From DASQPJ01 sp036268355 (GTDB lineage Bacteria > Actinomycetota > Actinomycetes > Sporichthyales > Sporichthyaceae): a stretch of 13,807 bases of DNA. The stretch is taken from assembly GCA_036268355.1 (NCBI GenBank), contig DATAUG010000157.1, positions 1 to 13,807 of the forward strand. The letters are read 5' to 3'. Position 1 is the stretch's first letter, and each line of letters opens with the position of its first letter. Position numbers and translations under genes: made by a program. Under the pieces are notes generated by a model. It saw only the letters and a list, made by a program, of their open reading frames with translations, ran no database searches and was not told where the DNA came from. Positions 1-7,232 of the stretch are shown here, in pieces.

Positions 1-261
1 CGGCACGCGGACGCGTTGCTGGTGACCGGTCCGGTGACGCGGAACATGCGCACCGCGCTGCACCGGACCTGGCAGGCCGTGCCCGAACCGCGGGTCGTGG
101 TCGCCTTCGGTGACTGCGCGTGCGATTGCGGGGTGTTCGCCGAGGCCTACGGGGTGGTGGGTCCGGTGGACTCGGTGGTCCCGGTCGACCTCGCGGTGCG
201 CGGGTGTCCGCCGGGGCCGCAGGAGCTGGTGGCGGCGTTGCGCGGGTTGACCGGGCGGTGA
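1..261 (+). CDS. NuoB/HycG-like Fe-S subunit of a hydrogenase-4-type complex (3' end only)
   Basis: Only the last 86 residues are inside the window; the frame is open from base 1 to TGA at 259-261. The stretch has the NuoB/HycG pattern: a TGPVT turn (residues 9-13), a conserved PEPRVVVAFGDCA segment with Cys39, and VRGCPP with Cys69. In this family these two cysteines are half of the ligands of the proximal [4Fe-4S] cluster (N2 in complex I); the other two would lie upstream of the window. The segment GDCACDCG has two extra cysteines (41 and 43) where NuoB usually has small residues. The stop overlaps the GTG of hyfB, so this is the operon's electron-transfer small subunit, expected on the cytoplasmic face against the HyfG-like large subunit. 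The family is clear; the exact subfamily is inferred from the neighbours. Confidence 0.88.
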   Translation, partial: RHADALLVTGPVTRNMRTALHRTWQAVPEPRVVVAFGDCACDCGVFAEAYGVVGPVDSVVPVDLAVRGCPPGPQELVAALRGLTGR

Positions 262-2276
262 ACCCGGCGGGAGCCGGGCTCGGTTTCGCGCTGGGCCTGG
301 GTGCGGCCGCGGCCGTCGCGGGGCTGCTGGTTCCACGTCGATCCCGGCCGGTGATCGTCGGGCTGGGCACGGCGGCCTGCGGGGCCGCCGCGGTCGTGGC
401 GGGGGTAGCCGGGCTGTCGGGTCGGACCTGGGTGGCGTGGTTGCCGCAGCTGTTGCCGCTGGTCGGGTTGCGCCTGGCGATCGACCCGCTGGCCGGGTTG
501 TTCATCGCGCTCATCGGCGCGGTGGCGGTGTGCGCGGCGATCTTCGGCATCGGCTACACCGCCGACCGGGAGGACCTGTCCGGGCGGGTCCCGCAAGCGA
601 TGTTCCCGCTGTTCGTGACATCACTGCTGCTGGTCCCCGCCGCGGCCGGGGTGGGCACCTTGCTGGCGGCGTGGGAGTTGATGGCGCTCACGTCGCTGCT
701 GCTGGTGCTCACCGAACACCGACGCGGTCCGGAGGTCGCCGACGCGGGGCGTTGGTACGCGGTGATGACCCACCTGAGCCTGGTGGCGGTGCTCATGGGT
801 CTGGTCTGGTTCGCGGCGGCGGCCGGGGGTGACTCGTTCGCCACCCTTCGGGCCGCGCACCTGTCCGGGCCGGGCGCCGGCGCCGTGTTCGTGACGACGC
901 TCGTGGGTTTCGCGGCGAAGTCCGGTGTCGTCCCGTTGCACGTCTGGCTGCCCCGGGCGCATCCGGAGGCCCCGGCCCACGTCTCGGCGTTGATGTCGGC
1001 GGCGATGGTGACCGTCGGCATCTACGGCATCGTCCGGGTCGGCCTGGACCTGCTGGGCGGGGGCCCGCGCTGGTGGTGGTTGGTCGTGCTCGGGTTGGGG
1101 GCGGTCTCGGCGTTGTACGGGGCGCTGCAGGCCGCCGTGGCCACCGACCTGAAGCGACTGCTGGCTTGCTCGACCACCGAGAACATGGGTCTGGTCCTGA
1201 TCGGGGTGGGCGCCGCTGGGCTGTTCCATGCCGATGGCGCCCCGCTCCTGGCCGGGTTGGCGTTGACGGCGGCCTTGCTGCACCTGGTCGCGCACGCGGC
1301 GTTCAAGGCAGTGCTGTTCTGCGCGGCCGGGTCGGTGGCGCACGCGACCGGCACCCGGGACCTGGACGCCCTGGGCGGGTTGCGCGCCTCGATGCCGGTG
1401 ACCACCACGCTGTTCGCCCTCGGCGCGTTGGGGGCCTGCGCGTTGCCGTTGGGCGCAGGGTTCGCCGGTGAGTGGCTGCTGCTGCAGGCCCTCGTCCACG
1501 CCGTGCCGGTCGGGGGGACCGCGACCGCGGTCATCGTGCCGGTGCTGGTGGCGGTGATTGCCCTGACCGCCGGGCTGAGCATCGTCGCGTTCGTCAAGGC
1601 CTTCGGGGTGGGCTTTCTGGCCCGACCCCGATCGCCCGGCGCGGCCGCTGCCCACGAGTCCGGTCCGGTGCTGCTGGGCGGCCTGGGTCTGGCCGGTGCC
1701 GCCTGCGTCCTGCTGGGGCTGTGGCCCGGCCTGGTCGCCGGGCATCTGGCCCGTGCGGTGACCGCGGCCGGCATCCAGACCGGTCCGGTTTTCGACGGCG
1801 GGATCATGTTGCGGCTGCGGGTCGTGTCCGGATCGTCGGGTCCGTTGCTGCTGGCGGTCGCCGTGATCGCCGCGAGTGCCGCGGCGGCCGGGGTAGGCCG
1901 GGTCGCGTTGCGGGGGCGGGCCCGGCGCCCGGCCCGGTTGTGGGACTGCGGGGCGGGCCCAGCGACCGTCCGGATGCAGTACACGGCCACTGCGTTTGCC
2001 GAGCCGTTGCAACGGGTCTTCGAGGACGTGCTGCGCCCCGAGTCCGACCTCGAGGTCACCCCGCACGCCGAGTCGGCCTATTACCTGCAACACCTCGCCT
2101 ACCGGCAGCGGGTGGCCGACCGCGTCGAGGACCGCCTCTACCTGCCCGTGCTGCGCGCCTTGTCATGGGTGGGTGGGCGCTCACGGTGGCTGGCCGACGG
2201 GCGGGTGCACCGCTACCTGTCGTACGGGTTCGTCGGGTTCACCGCTGCGCTGGTCGGCCTGGCGGTGACCAGGTGA
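258..2276 (+). CDS. hyfB: HyfB/HycC-like proton-translocating antiporter-type membrane subunit
   Basis: A 672-residue polytopic membrane protein of the NuoL/M/N (Mrp antiporter-like) family, expected to form a proton channel of the complex. Visible family residues are Glu140 in AWELMALTS, Lys221 in FAAKSGVVPLHVWLP with His228, Lys299 in DLKRLL, and His346/Lys350 in HAAFKAVLF. These look equivalent to the charged axis of complex I antiporter subunits. The C-terminal part (from about residue 555) has the HyfB/HycC signature LWDCGAG...RMQYTATAFAEPL, then an amphipathic stretch and a last membrane helix. The frame is open further upstream to a GTG at 120, but GTG 258 is preferred because it overlaps the previous stop as GTGA, as at the other junctions, and gives the usual family length. 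It also overlaps hyfC by 4 bases. Confidence 0.93.
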   Translation: MNPAGAGLGFALGLGAAAAVAGLLVPRRSRPVIVGLGTAACGAAAVVAGVAGLSGRTWVAWLPQLLPLVGLRLAIDPLAGLFIALIGAVAVCAAIFGIGYTADREDLSGRVPQAMFPLFVTSLLLVPAAAGVGTLLAAWELMALTSLLLVLTEHRRGPEVADAGRWYAVMTHLSLVAVLMGLVWFAAAAGGDSFATLRAAHLSGPGAGAVFVTTLVGFAAKSGVVPLHVWLPRAHPEAPAHVSALMSAAMVTVGIYGIVRVGLDLLGGGPRWWWLVVLGLGAVSALYGALQAAVATDLKRLLACSTTENMGLVLIGVGAAGLFHADGAPLLAGLALTAALLHLVAHAAFKAVLFCAAGSVAHATGTRDLDALGGLRASMPVTTTLFALGALGACALPLGAGFAGEWLLLQALVHAVPVGGTATAVIVPVLVAVIALTAGLSIVAFVKAFGVGFLARPRSPGAAAAHESGPVLLGGLGLAGAACVLLGLWPGLVAGHLARAVTAAGIQTGPVFDGGIMLRLRVVSGSSGPLLLAVAVIAASAAAAGVGRVALRGRARRPARLWDCGAGPATVRMQYTATAFAEPLQRVFEDVLRPESDLEVTPHAESAYYLQHLAYRQRVADRVEDRLYLPVLRALSWVGGRSRWLADGRVHRYLSYGFVGFTAALVGLAVTR

Positions 2277-3229
2277 GCGGAGCGGGGTTTGTCGGGGCGA
2301 CGGCGCAGGTCGTGGTGATGATCGCCGCTGCGCCGCTGCTCATGGGCCTGATGCGGCAGGTGCGGGCCCGGTTGGAGGGCCGAGCCGGGGCGGGGGTCGG
2401 GCAGCCGTGGCGGGACCTGCGCAAACTGGCGCGCAAGGAGGGGATCAGCCCGGCCGGGACCGGGCCGGTATTCCGCGCCGCCCCGTCGGTGCTGTTGGGG
2501 GCCGCTTGCGTGGCCGCGGCGGTGGTGCCCTCGGCGAGCCTGGCATCTCCGTTGGATTCCGGGGTGGATCTGTTCGCCTTGGTCGCGGTGTTGGCCTTGG
2601 GGACTGTGGCGCTGGTGCTGGCCGGGTTGGACACCGGAACCGCGTTCGGGGGAATGGGGGCCAGCCGCGAGATCACTGTGCTGGCACTGGTCGAGCCCAC
2701 GATCCTGCTCGCGGTCTTCGCCCTGTCGGTTCCGGTCGGGACGACGGACCTGGCCGCGATCGTGGCCGCCGCGCAACGGTCCCCGACCCGGGAACTGGCG
2801 CCGGTGAGTCTGCTGGCCGCGGTGGCCCTGGGTGTCGTGATCATCGCCGAGACCGGGCGGCTGCCGGTGGACAACCCGTCGACCCACCTGGAGTTGACGA
2901 TGATCCACGAGGCGATGGTGCTGGAGTACGCCGGCCCGGACCTGGCGTTGATCGAACTCGCCGGGGCCGTGCGGTTGGCGGTGCTGCTGGGGTTGTTCGC
3001 GAGCCTGTTCCTGCCGTGGGGTCTCACCGCGGGCCTGCTCGGCCTGCCGGTCGCGTTGGTTCTGCTGGTGGTCAAGGTGGCCGCCCTGGGGGCGCTGTTG
3101 GCCGCCGGTGAGGTGTTTGCGGCCAAGCTGCGCCTGTTCCGGGTGCCGGAGTTGTTGGCCGGATCGTTCCTGCTGGCGTTGTTGGCCGTGGTCGGGTCCT
3201 ATTTCCTCACCTCCGGCGGTCTGCCGTGA
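2273..3229 (+). CDS. hyfC: HyfC/HycD-like membrane subunit (NuoH homologue)
   Basis: A 318-residue membrane protein of the NuoH family, the subunit that joins the soluble redox arm to the membrane antiporter arm. The best signature is the loop starting at Glu193: ETGRLPVDNPSTHLE (193-207), followed by LTMIHEAMVLEY (208-219). It carries several conserved acidic residues of the NuoH loop (Glu193, Asp200, Glu207, Glu213, Glu218). An N-terminal KEGISPAGTGPVF stretch is also typical of HyfC/HycD. The GTG at 2273 overlaps the hyfB stop by 4 bases and gives a family-typical length; earlier in-frame codons lie inside hyfB. The stop overlaps hyfE by 4 bases. Confidence 0.93.
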   Translation: MSGAGFVGATAQVVVMIAAAPLLMGLMRQVRARLEGRAGAGVGQPWRDLRKLARKEGISPAGTGPVFRAAPSVLLGAACVAAAVVPSASLASPLDSGVDLFALVAVLALGTVALVLAGLDTGTAFGGMGASREITVLALVEPTILLAVFALSVPVGTTDLAAIVAAAQRSPTRELAPVSLLAAVALGVVIIAETGRLPVDNPSTHLELTMIHEAMVLEYAGPDLALIELAGAVRLAVLLGLFASLFLPWGLTAGLLGLPVALVLLVVKVAALGALLAAGEVFAAKLRLFRVPELLAGSFLLALLAVVGSYFLTSGGLP

Positions 3230-3882
3230 GCCACTCGTTGTACGGGCAGCTGATCGACCTCGGTTGCGCGGTTTTCCTGCTGTGCGCGGTCTTGGTGCTG
3301 TGGCGCCGCGGTCTGTCGGGCGTGGTGACTGTGTTGGCGGTGCAGGGACTCGCGCTGACCATGGTGGTGGCGACCCGTGGGGTGCACGCACACGACGGGC
3401 AACTCGCCTCGGTGGCGGTCCTGGTCTGTGTCCTGCGCGCGGTGGCGCTGCCCCTGCTGGTTCGCCGGGCGTTGACGCGCGCCGGGTCGCGGGAGACCGA
3501 GGCCCGGGTCAACGTGCCGGCGTCGTTGTTGGCCGCCGCGGCACTCACGTTGCTGGCCTACGCGGCCACCCGGCCGGTAGTGGCGTTGGCGCCCGCGCCG
3601 GCGACGCGCGCGGTCCCGGCCGGGCTGGCGGTGGTCCTGATCGGTTTCTTGGTTCTGGTCACCCGCAGCCGCGCGGTCTCGCAGGTGGTCGGGTTCCTGT
3701 TGCTGGACAACGGGATCACCCTGATCGCGTTCCTGACCACCACCGGTGTGCCGTTGGTGGTCGAGCTCGGGGTCTCCATGGATGTGCTGCTGGCGGTGCT
3801 GGTCCTGCAGGTGCTGACCGGGCGCATGCGGTCGGTCTTCGGCGGTACGGACCTGAACGAACTGCGGGAGCTGGCCGACTGA
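3226..3882 (+). CDS. hyfE: HyfE/HycP-like membrane subunit (NuoK-related)
   Basis: A 218-residue, very hydrophobic protein close in length to E. coli HyfE. The C-terminal third matches HyfE, whose last part is related to NuoK: GFLLLDNGITLIAF, then PLVVELGVSMDVLLAVLVL, with Glu180 inside a membrane helix. Asp161 stands where the family usually has a glutamate (LENGI in relatives, from memory), a conservative change in a putative proton path. GTG start at 3226 overlaps the hyfC stop as GTGA; the stop overlaps the ATG of hyfF. M. tuberculosis HycP is the closest named counterpart I recall. Identification rests mostly on the C-terminal motif and gene order. Confidence 0.88.
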   Translation: MSHSLYGQLIDLGCAVFLLCAVLVLWRRGLSGVVTVLAVQGLALTMVVATRGVHAHDGQLASVAVLVCVLRAVALPLLVRRALTRAGSRETEARVNVPASLLAAAALTLLAYAATRPVVALAPAPATRAVPAGLAVVLIGFLVLVTRSRAVSQVVGFLLLDNGITLIAFLTTTGVPLVVELGVSMDVLLAVLVLQVLTGRMRSVFGGTDLNELRELAD

Positions 3883-5342
3883 TGCCCACTCTGCTGGTGC
3901 TGGCCGCGCCGGGTGCTCCGACGGCGGCGGCGATCGGATACGCGTGGGCCGGATGGCGGACATCGACGCGTTGGCTCGGGGCCGCCGCCTCGGTCGGGCT
4001 CCTGGCCGTCGCAGTAGCTCTGGCGGTGCGGATCACCCGCCGCGGACCCATCCGCGCCGTTGGCGGGTTGTGCCGGGTCGACGCGCTGAGCGTGTGGATG
4101 CTGCTGGTCATCGGTGCGGTGTCGCTGGTGGCGACACTGGCCAACCCCGCCCACCTCGACGCGGAGATTGCCGCGGGTACATCTGCCCGCTCCGCGCGCC
4201 GTTATCTGGTGCTGATTCAGGCGTTCGTGGCCACCATGACCGCCGCGGTGCTTGCGGCGAACCTGGGGATGCTCTGGGTGGCCGTGGAGGCCACCACGAT
4301 CGTCACCGCGTTCCTGGTCGGGCACCACCACGGCCGCGCGGCGGTGGAGGCGGCCTGGAAGTACGTCGTGATCTGCTCGGTCGGCATCGCACTGGCGTTG
4401 CTGGGCGTGGTGCTGTTGAACTACGCCGCCGCACGGACTGCGGCGCACGGCCTGGACCTCGACGCGCTGACCCGCAACGCCTCGGCTCTGGATCCCGGGG
4501 TCACCCGGATCGCGGTGGCACTGCTGCTGCTCGGGTTCGGCGCCAAGGCCGGCTTGGTGCCGTTGCATGCCTGGTTGCCCGACGCGCACAGCCAGGCCCC
4601 GGCGCCGGTCTCGGCGCTGATGTCCGGGGTGCTGCTGTCGGTGTCGTTCTACGCGGTGCTCCGCGTCAAGCTGATCTCCGACGCCGCGCTCGGGCCCGGA
4701 CTCGCCCGCCGACTGCTGCTGATCACCGCCCTGGCCGGCCTGCTGCTCGCGGCGCTGCTGCTCATCGTCCAACGTGACTACAAGCGGATGCTCGCCTACT
4801 CCTCGATGGAACACATGGGCCTGCTCGGTGTCGGCACCGCCGCCGGCGGGCGCCTGGCGATGGCCGCCGTCCTGTTGCACGTGCTCGGCCACGGCCTGGG
4901 CAAGTCGGTGTTGTTCGTGGGGTCCGGCCAGATCCTGCAGGCCACCGGGACCAGCCACATCGGATCCGTCCGCGGTCTGCTCGCAGCCCGACCGGTCGCG
5001 GCCGGCGCATTCGGCCTCGGCGTGGTGGCCCTGATCGGCATGCCGCCCTTTTCCCTGTTCGCCAGCCAGTTGGGCATCCTGCGGGCCGCATTCGCCGACG
5101 GCCTCGGGTGGGCGGCCGTGCTAGCCGTGCTGCTCATGCTCGCGGCCGCCGCCGCCCTGCTGGTGCACACCTCCGGCATGCTGCTCGGCCCACCGCAGAC
5201 CGCCGAGGCCGAGGATCCGGAACCGGGGCTGTCCGCGGTGCCGCTGGTCACCGGCCTGGTGGCCTGCGCAGTGCTCGGGGTCACGGTCTGGCCGGTGCAG
5301 TCACTGCTGCACGCCGCGGCCGCGGTCGGAGCCGGACGGTGA
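3882..5342 (+). CDS. hyfF: HyfF/HycQ-like antiporter-type membrane subunit (NuoN/M-like)
   Basis: A 486-residue second antiporter-like proton channel subunit. Family residues in order: Glu136 in LWVAVEATTIVTAF, the AAVEAAWKYVVICSVGIALA segment typical of HyfF, Lys222 in FGAKAGLVPLHAWLPDAHSQ with His229, Lys301 in DYKRMLAYSSMEHMG, and His337/Lys341 in GHGLGKSVLF. Its sequence overlaps in pattern with HyfB but lacks the HyfB C-terminal extension. ATG 3882 is the only ATG start in the operon seen here and overlaps the hyfE stop as ATGA. The TGA at 5340-5342 overlaps the GTG of hyfG. Confidence 0.93.
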   Translation: MPTLLVLAAPGAPTAAAIGYAWAGWRTSTRWLGAAASVGLLAVAVALAVRITRRGPIRAVGGLCRVDALSVWMLLVIGAVSLVATLANPAHLDAEIAAGTSARSARRYLVLIQAFVATMTAAVLAANLGMLWVAVEATTIVTAFLVGHHHGRAAVEAAWKYVVICSVGIALALLGVVLLNYAAARTAAHGLDLDALTRNASALDPGVTRIAVALLLLGFGAKAGLVPLHAWLPDAHSQAPAPVSALMSGVLLSVSFYAVLRVKLISDAALGPGLARRLLLITALAGLLLAALLLIVQRDYKRMLAYSSMEHMGLLGVGTAAGGRLAMAAVLLHVLGHGLGKSVLFVGSGQILQATGTSHIGSVRGLLAARPVAAGAFGLGVVALIGMPPFSLFASQLGILRAAFADGLGWAAVLAVLLMLAAAAALLVHTSGMLLGPPQTAEAEDPEPGLSAVPLVTGLVACAVLGVTVWPVQSLLHAAAAVGAGR

Positions 5343-6805
5343 ACACCGATCGCGTCCCCGCCGAGGAGCTGCCCGACCGGGCCGGTCGATTGCTGGCCGA
5401 CGGATACCGGATCGCGTTGATCGCCGCCCGCCACGTCGAGTCGAGCATCGCCATCACCTACCTGTTCGTGGCCGGGCCGCCGTCCCGGCGAACCGAACTG
5501 ACCGTGCAGCTGCCCGCCGACCGGCCCGTGCTGCCAAGCATTGCGAACCTGTCGTTCCCGGCCGGCCGATTTGAACGCGAGATGCACGACCTGTTCGGGG
5601 TGATCCCCGAAGGCCACCCACAACCACGCAGGCTGGTCCGCCACCACCACTGGCCCCGCGGCTGGTATCCGATGCGCCACGACGCCGGTCCAGCGCCGAC
5701 CTTCGGTGACCCCGAAGGCCCGTTCCCGTTCCTGTCCGTGCAGGGCCCCGGCGTCTTCGAGATCCCGGTCGGTCCGGTACACGCAGGACTGATCGAACCC
5801 GGTCACTTCCGTTTCTCCGTGGTCGGGGAATCCATCCTCGACCTGAAGGCCCGGCTGTGGTTCGTGCACCGCGGCATCGAGAAACTGTTCGAAGGTGTCG
5901 CCCCGGCCGCCGGAACCCAGATCGCCGAACGCATCAGCGGCGACACCTCGCTCGGTCACGGGTTGGCCTACGCCCAGGCCGTCGAGGACGCCACCGGTAC
6001 ATCCGTGCCGGAGGAGGCGATCCGACTGCGGGCCGTGCTGCTGGAACTCGAGCGGATGCACAACCACGCCGCCGACATCGGCGCGCTGTGCAACGACGTC
6101 GCCCACGCAATCCTGCATTCGCACGCCCAGCGGATCAGGGAATCGTTGCTGCGGATCAACGCCGAGACCACCGGCCACCGCCTGCTGCGTGGCGCCGTGA
6201 CCCCCGGCGGTTCCCGGGTGCAGTCCCTTCCGGACCCCGACCGGCTCGATGAGTTGGCCGCCGACCTGGCCGAGATCGTCGCCCTCGCGCTGGGCAACGC
6301 CACCGTGCTGGACAGATTCACCGGCACCGCGATCCTGCCCCGCGCCGACGCAGCCGCCATCGGCACCCTCGGCTACGTTGCCCGCGCCAGCGGCCTGAAG
6401 ATCGACGCCCGCATCGAACACTCCACCTGCGACCTCGGGCCCACATTCACCCCGGCCGTTCGTGAAGGTGGGGACGTGCTGTCCCGTTTCCTCGTCCGGG
6501 CCGACGAATTCACCTGCTCCACCGCGGTCATCCGTCGCCTCCTCGACAACCTGGCCCCTGGCGATCACACCGTTCCGCTGCGCGGGGCATCCGGCAACGG
6601 CGTCGGCCTGGTGGAAGGTTGGCGCGGGACCGTCACCCACCACGTCCAACTCGACGCCGACGGCACCTTGGGCCGGGTGAAGGTCGTCGACCCCTCGTTC
6701 CTGAACTGGCCCGCCCTACCTGTCGCCCTCACCGGAGCGATCGTCCCCGACTTCCCCCTGGCCAACAAGAGCTTCAACCTCTCCTACGCCGGCAACGACC
6801 TCTGA
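5339..6805 (+). CDS. hyfG: HyfG/HycE-like large subunit (NuoC-NuoD fusion) lacking [NiFe] ligands
   Basis: A 488-residue soluble subunit. Residues 1-115 are a NuoC/30-kDa-like domain with FEREMHDLFGV and GHPQPRRLVRHHHWPRGW. The rest is NuoD/hydrogenase large-subunit-like, starting with VGPVHAGLIEPGHFRFSVVG, then LERMHNHAADIGALCNDVAH. The two motifs that carry the four [NiFe] cysteines in true hydrogenases are present but altered. The first reads ERISGDTSLGH with Ser200 and Thr203 in place of cysteines. The second reads VVDPSFLNWPAL with Ser453 and Asn456 in place of cysteines. So the fold is kept but the metal site cannot be a normal [NiFe] centre. GTG 5339 overlaps hyfF by 4 bases. I recall M. 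tuberculosis Rv0087 (HycE) as similar. Likely role: the redox-active or structural partner of the NuoB-like subunit; substrate unknown. Confidence 0.92.
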   Translation: MNTDRVPAEELPDRAGRLLADGYRIALIAARHVESSIAITYLFVAGPPSRRTELTVQLPADRPVLPSIANLSFPAGRFEREMHDLFGVIPEGHPQPRRLVRHHHWPRGWYPMRHDAGPAPTFGDPEGPFPFLSVQGPGVFEIPVGPVHAGLIEPGHFRFSVVGESILDLKARLWFVHRGIEKLFEGVAPAAGTQIAERISGDTSLGHGLAYAQAVEDATGTSVPEEAIRLRAVLLELERMHNHAADIGALCNDVAHAILHSHAQRIRESLLRINAETTGHRLLRGAVTPGGSRVQSLPDPDRLDELAADLAEIVALALGNATVLDRFTGTAILPRADAAAIGTLGYVARASGLKIDARIEHSTCDLGPTFTPAVREGGDVLSRFLVRADEFTCSTAVIRRLLDNLAPGDHTVPLRGASGNGVGLVEGWRGTVTHHVQLDADGTLGRVKVVDPSFLNWPALPVALTGAIVPDFPLANKSFNLSYAGNDL

Positions 6806-6833
6806 CAGTCACGTCGCCTCGACCGCACCGGGC

Positions 6834-6846
6834 TGACGGACCGTCA
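6834..6846. promoter_or_regulatory. Palindrome TGACG-N3-CGTCA after the hyf operon
   Basis: Perfect inverted repeat TGACGGACCGTCA, 28 bases after the hyfG stop. With a one-base centre it is more operator-like than hairpin-like. The same half-sites with a 3-base spacer occur at 13534-13546. No binding protein can be named. Confidence 0.3.
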
Positions 6847-6889
6847 CATCTGACTCCTGAGGGCCGTCGGCGACGCACACCGGAATAGC

Positions 6890-6910
6890 GTGGCCGACAA
6901 GGTCGGCCGC
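6890..6910. terminator. Strong hairpin, probable bidirectional terminator of the hyf operon
   Basis: GGCCGAC-AAG-GTCGGCC (6892-6908) is a perfect 7-bp stem with a 3-base loop, extended outward by one wobble and one G-C pair. There is no T-tract, which is common for actinobacterial terminators. It lies about 85 bases after the hyfG stop and directly abuts the minus-strand stop at 6911-6913, so it could end transcription from both sides. Confidence 0.5.
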
Positions 6911-6988
6911 TCATGAGCCGTGACCGCGGATCCGAAGGTCGATGTTCAGATTGAACCAATTCTCCTTCGGGAGCATGACGCGGAAGTC
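6911..6988 (-). pseudogene. 3' tail of an unrecognised minus-strand gene (remnant)
   Basis: Reading the minus strand from 6988 to the TGA at 6911 gives a protein-like tail ending LPKENWFNLNIDLRIRGHGS, with alternating hydrophobic residues as in beta strands and codons of ordinary use. The frame is open up to 7396, but upstream of about 6990 the translation turns into Arg/Gly/Pro-rich sequence typical of a shadow frame, and a plus-strand regulator remnant occupies that DNA. A strong hairpin starts at the very next base after the stop, as expected of a true gene end. I do not recognise the family. It could also be the end of a small intact gene. Confidence 0.3.
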
Positions 6989-7014
6989 GCCGCGGCGGGC
7001 GGAGCGGCCCGCGC

Positions 7015-7155
7015 GTGGACCACCACCTCGGCATGCTCGCCCGTACCTGCGGTCGAGTGGGTGACGCCCTGCACCACCTGACACAGGCGCGTGCCATCCA
7101 CCGCCGGCTGAGCGCACCCGCGTGGGCCGCGCTCCACCGCCGGGCCGTGGGTTGA
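7015..7155 (+). pseudogene. C-terminal remnant of a TPR-type (LuxR/BTAD/AAA) regulator
   Basis: The frame from GTG 7015 to TGA 7153-7155 gives 46 residues containing DHHLGMLARTCGRVGDALHH followed by ARAIHRRLSAPAWAALHRRA. This is the pattern of the last TPR-like repeats in large actinobacterial ATPase/TPR regulators (HLGLLA..LGR.DDA..HLE.AL.LHRRLGAPPW..., from memory). In those proteins it ends a chain of several hundred to a thousand residues. Here the same frame is stopped at 6976-6978 and no regulator sequence precedes it, so only the end survives. The segment EVAAAGGAARAW in another frame just upstream (about 6981-7017) may be the frameshifted continuation. Not expected to be functional. 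Confidence 0.5.
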
Positions 7156-7212
7156 TCGGCCACGGGCCGGGCGATTGCACCACCGGTATCGGCGCGCCAC
7201 TTACGAATGCGC

Positions 7213-7231
7213 CCTCGGCTGCATGCCGAGG
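7213..7231 (-). terminator. Hairpin directly after a small minus-strand reading frame
   Basis: CCTCGGCTGCATGCCGAGG is a perfect 7-bp stem with a TGCAT loop. On the minus strand it begins one base after the TGA at 7233-7235. The position supports a real gene end on that strand. No T-tract follows. Confidence 0.4.
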
Positions 7232-7232
7232 A

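Noticed and set aside
120..257. N-terminal extension of HyfB from GTG 120
   Set aside because: The added 46 residues are Gly/Arg-rich and overlap the conserved NuoB-like reading frame; the GTG at 258 matches the overlap pattern of the operon.
621..2093. Long minus-strand open frame of 490 codons opposite hyfB
   Set aside because: The translation is Gln/Arg/Gly/His-rich with no membrane or domain pattern, while the plus strand encodes an unmistakable HyfB. It is a shadow of GC-rich coding DNA.
4796..6649. Minus-strand open frame of 617 codons across hyfF and hyfG
   Set aside because: It runs across two well-identified plus-strand genes and shows no family motif of its own; its openness follows from third-position GC bias.
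5339..6805. Calling the operon a true [NiFe] hydrogenase or formate hydrogenlyase
   Set aside because: None of the four metal-binding cysteines is present in the large subunit and no formate dehydrogenase or maturation gene is inside the window.
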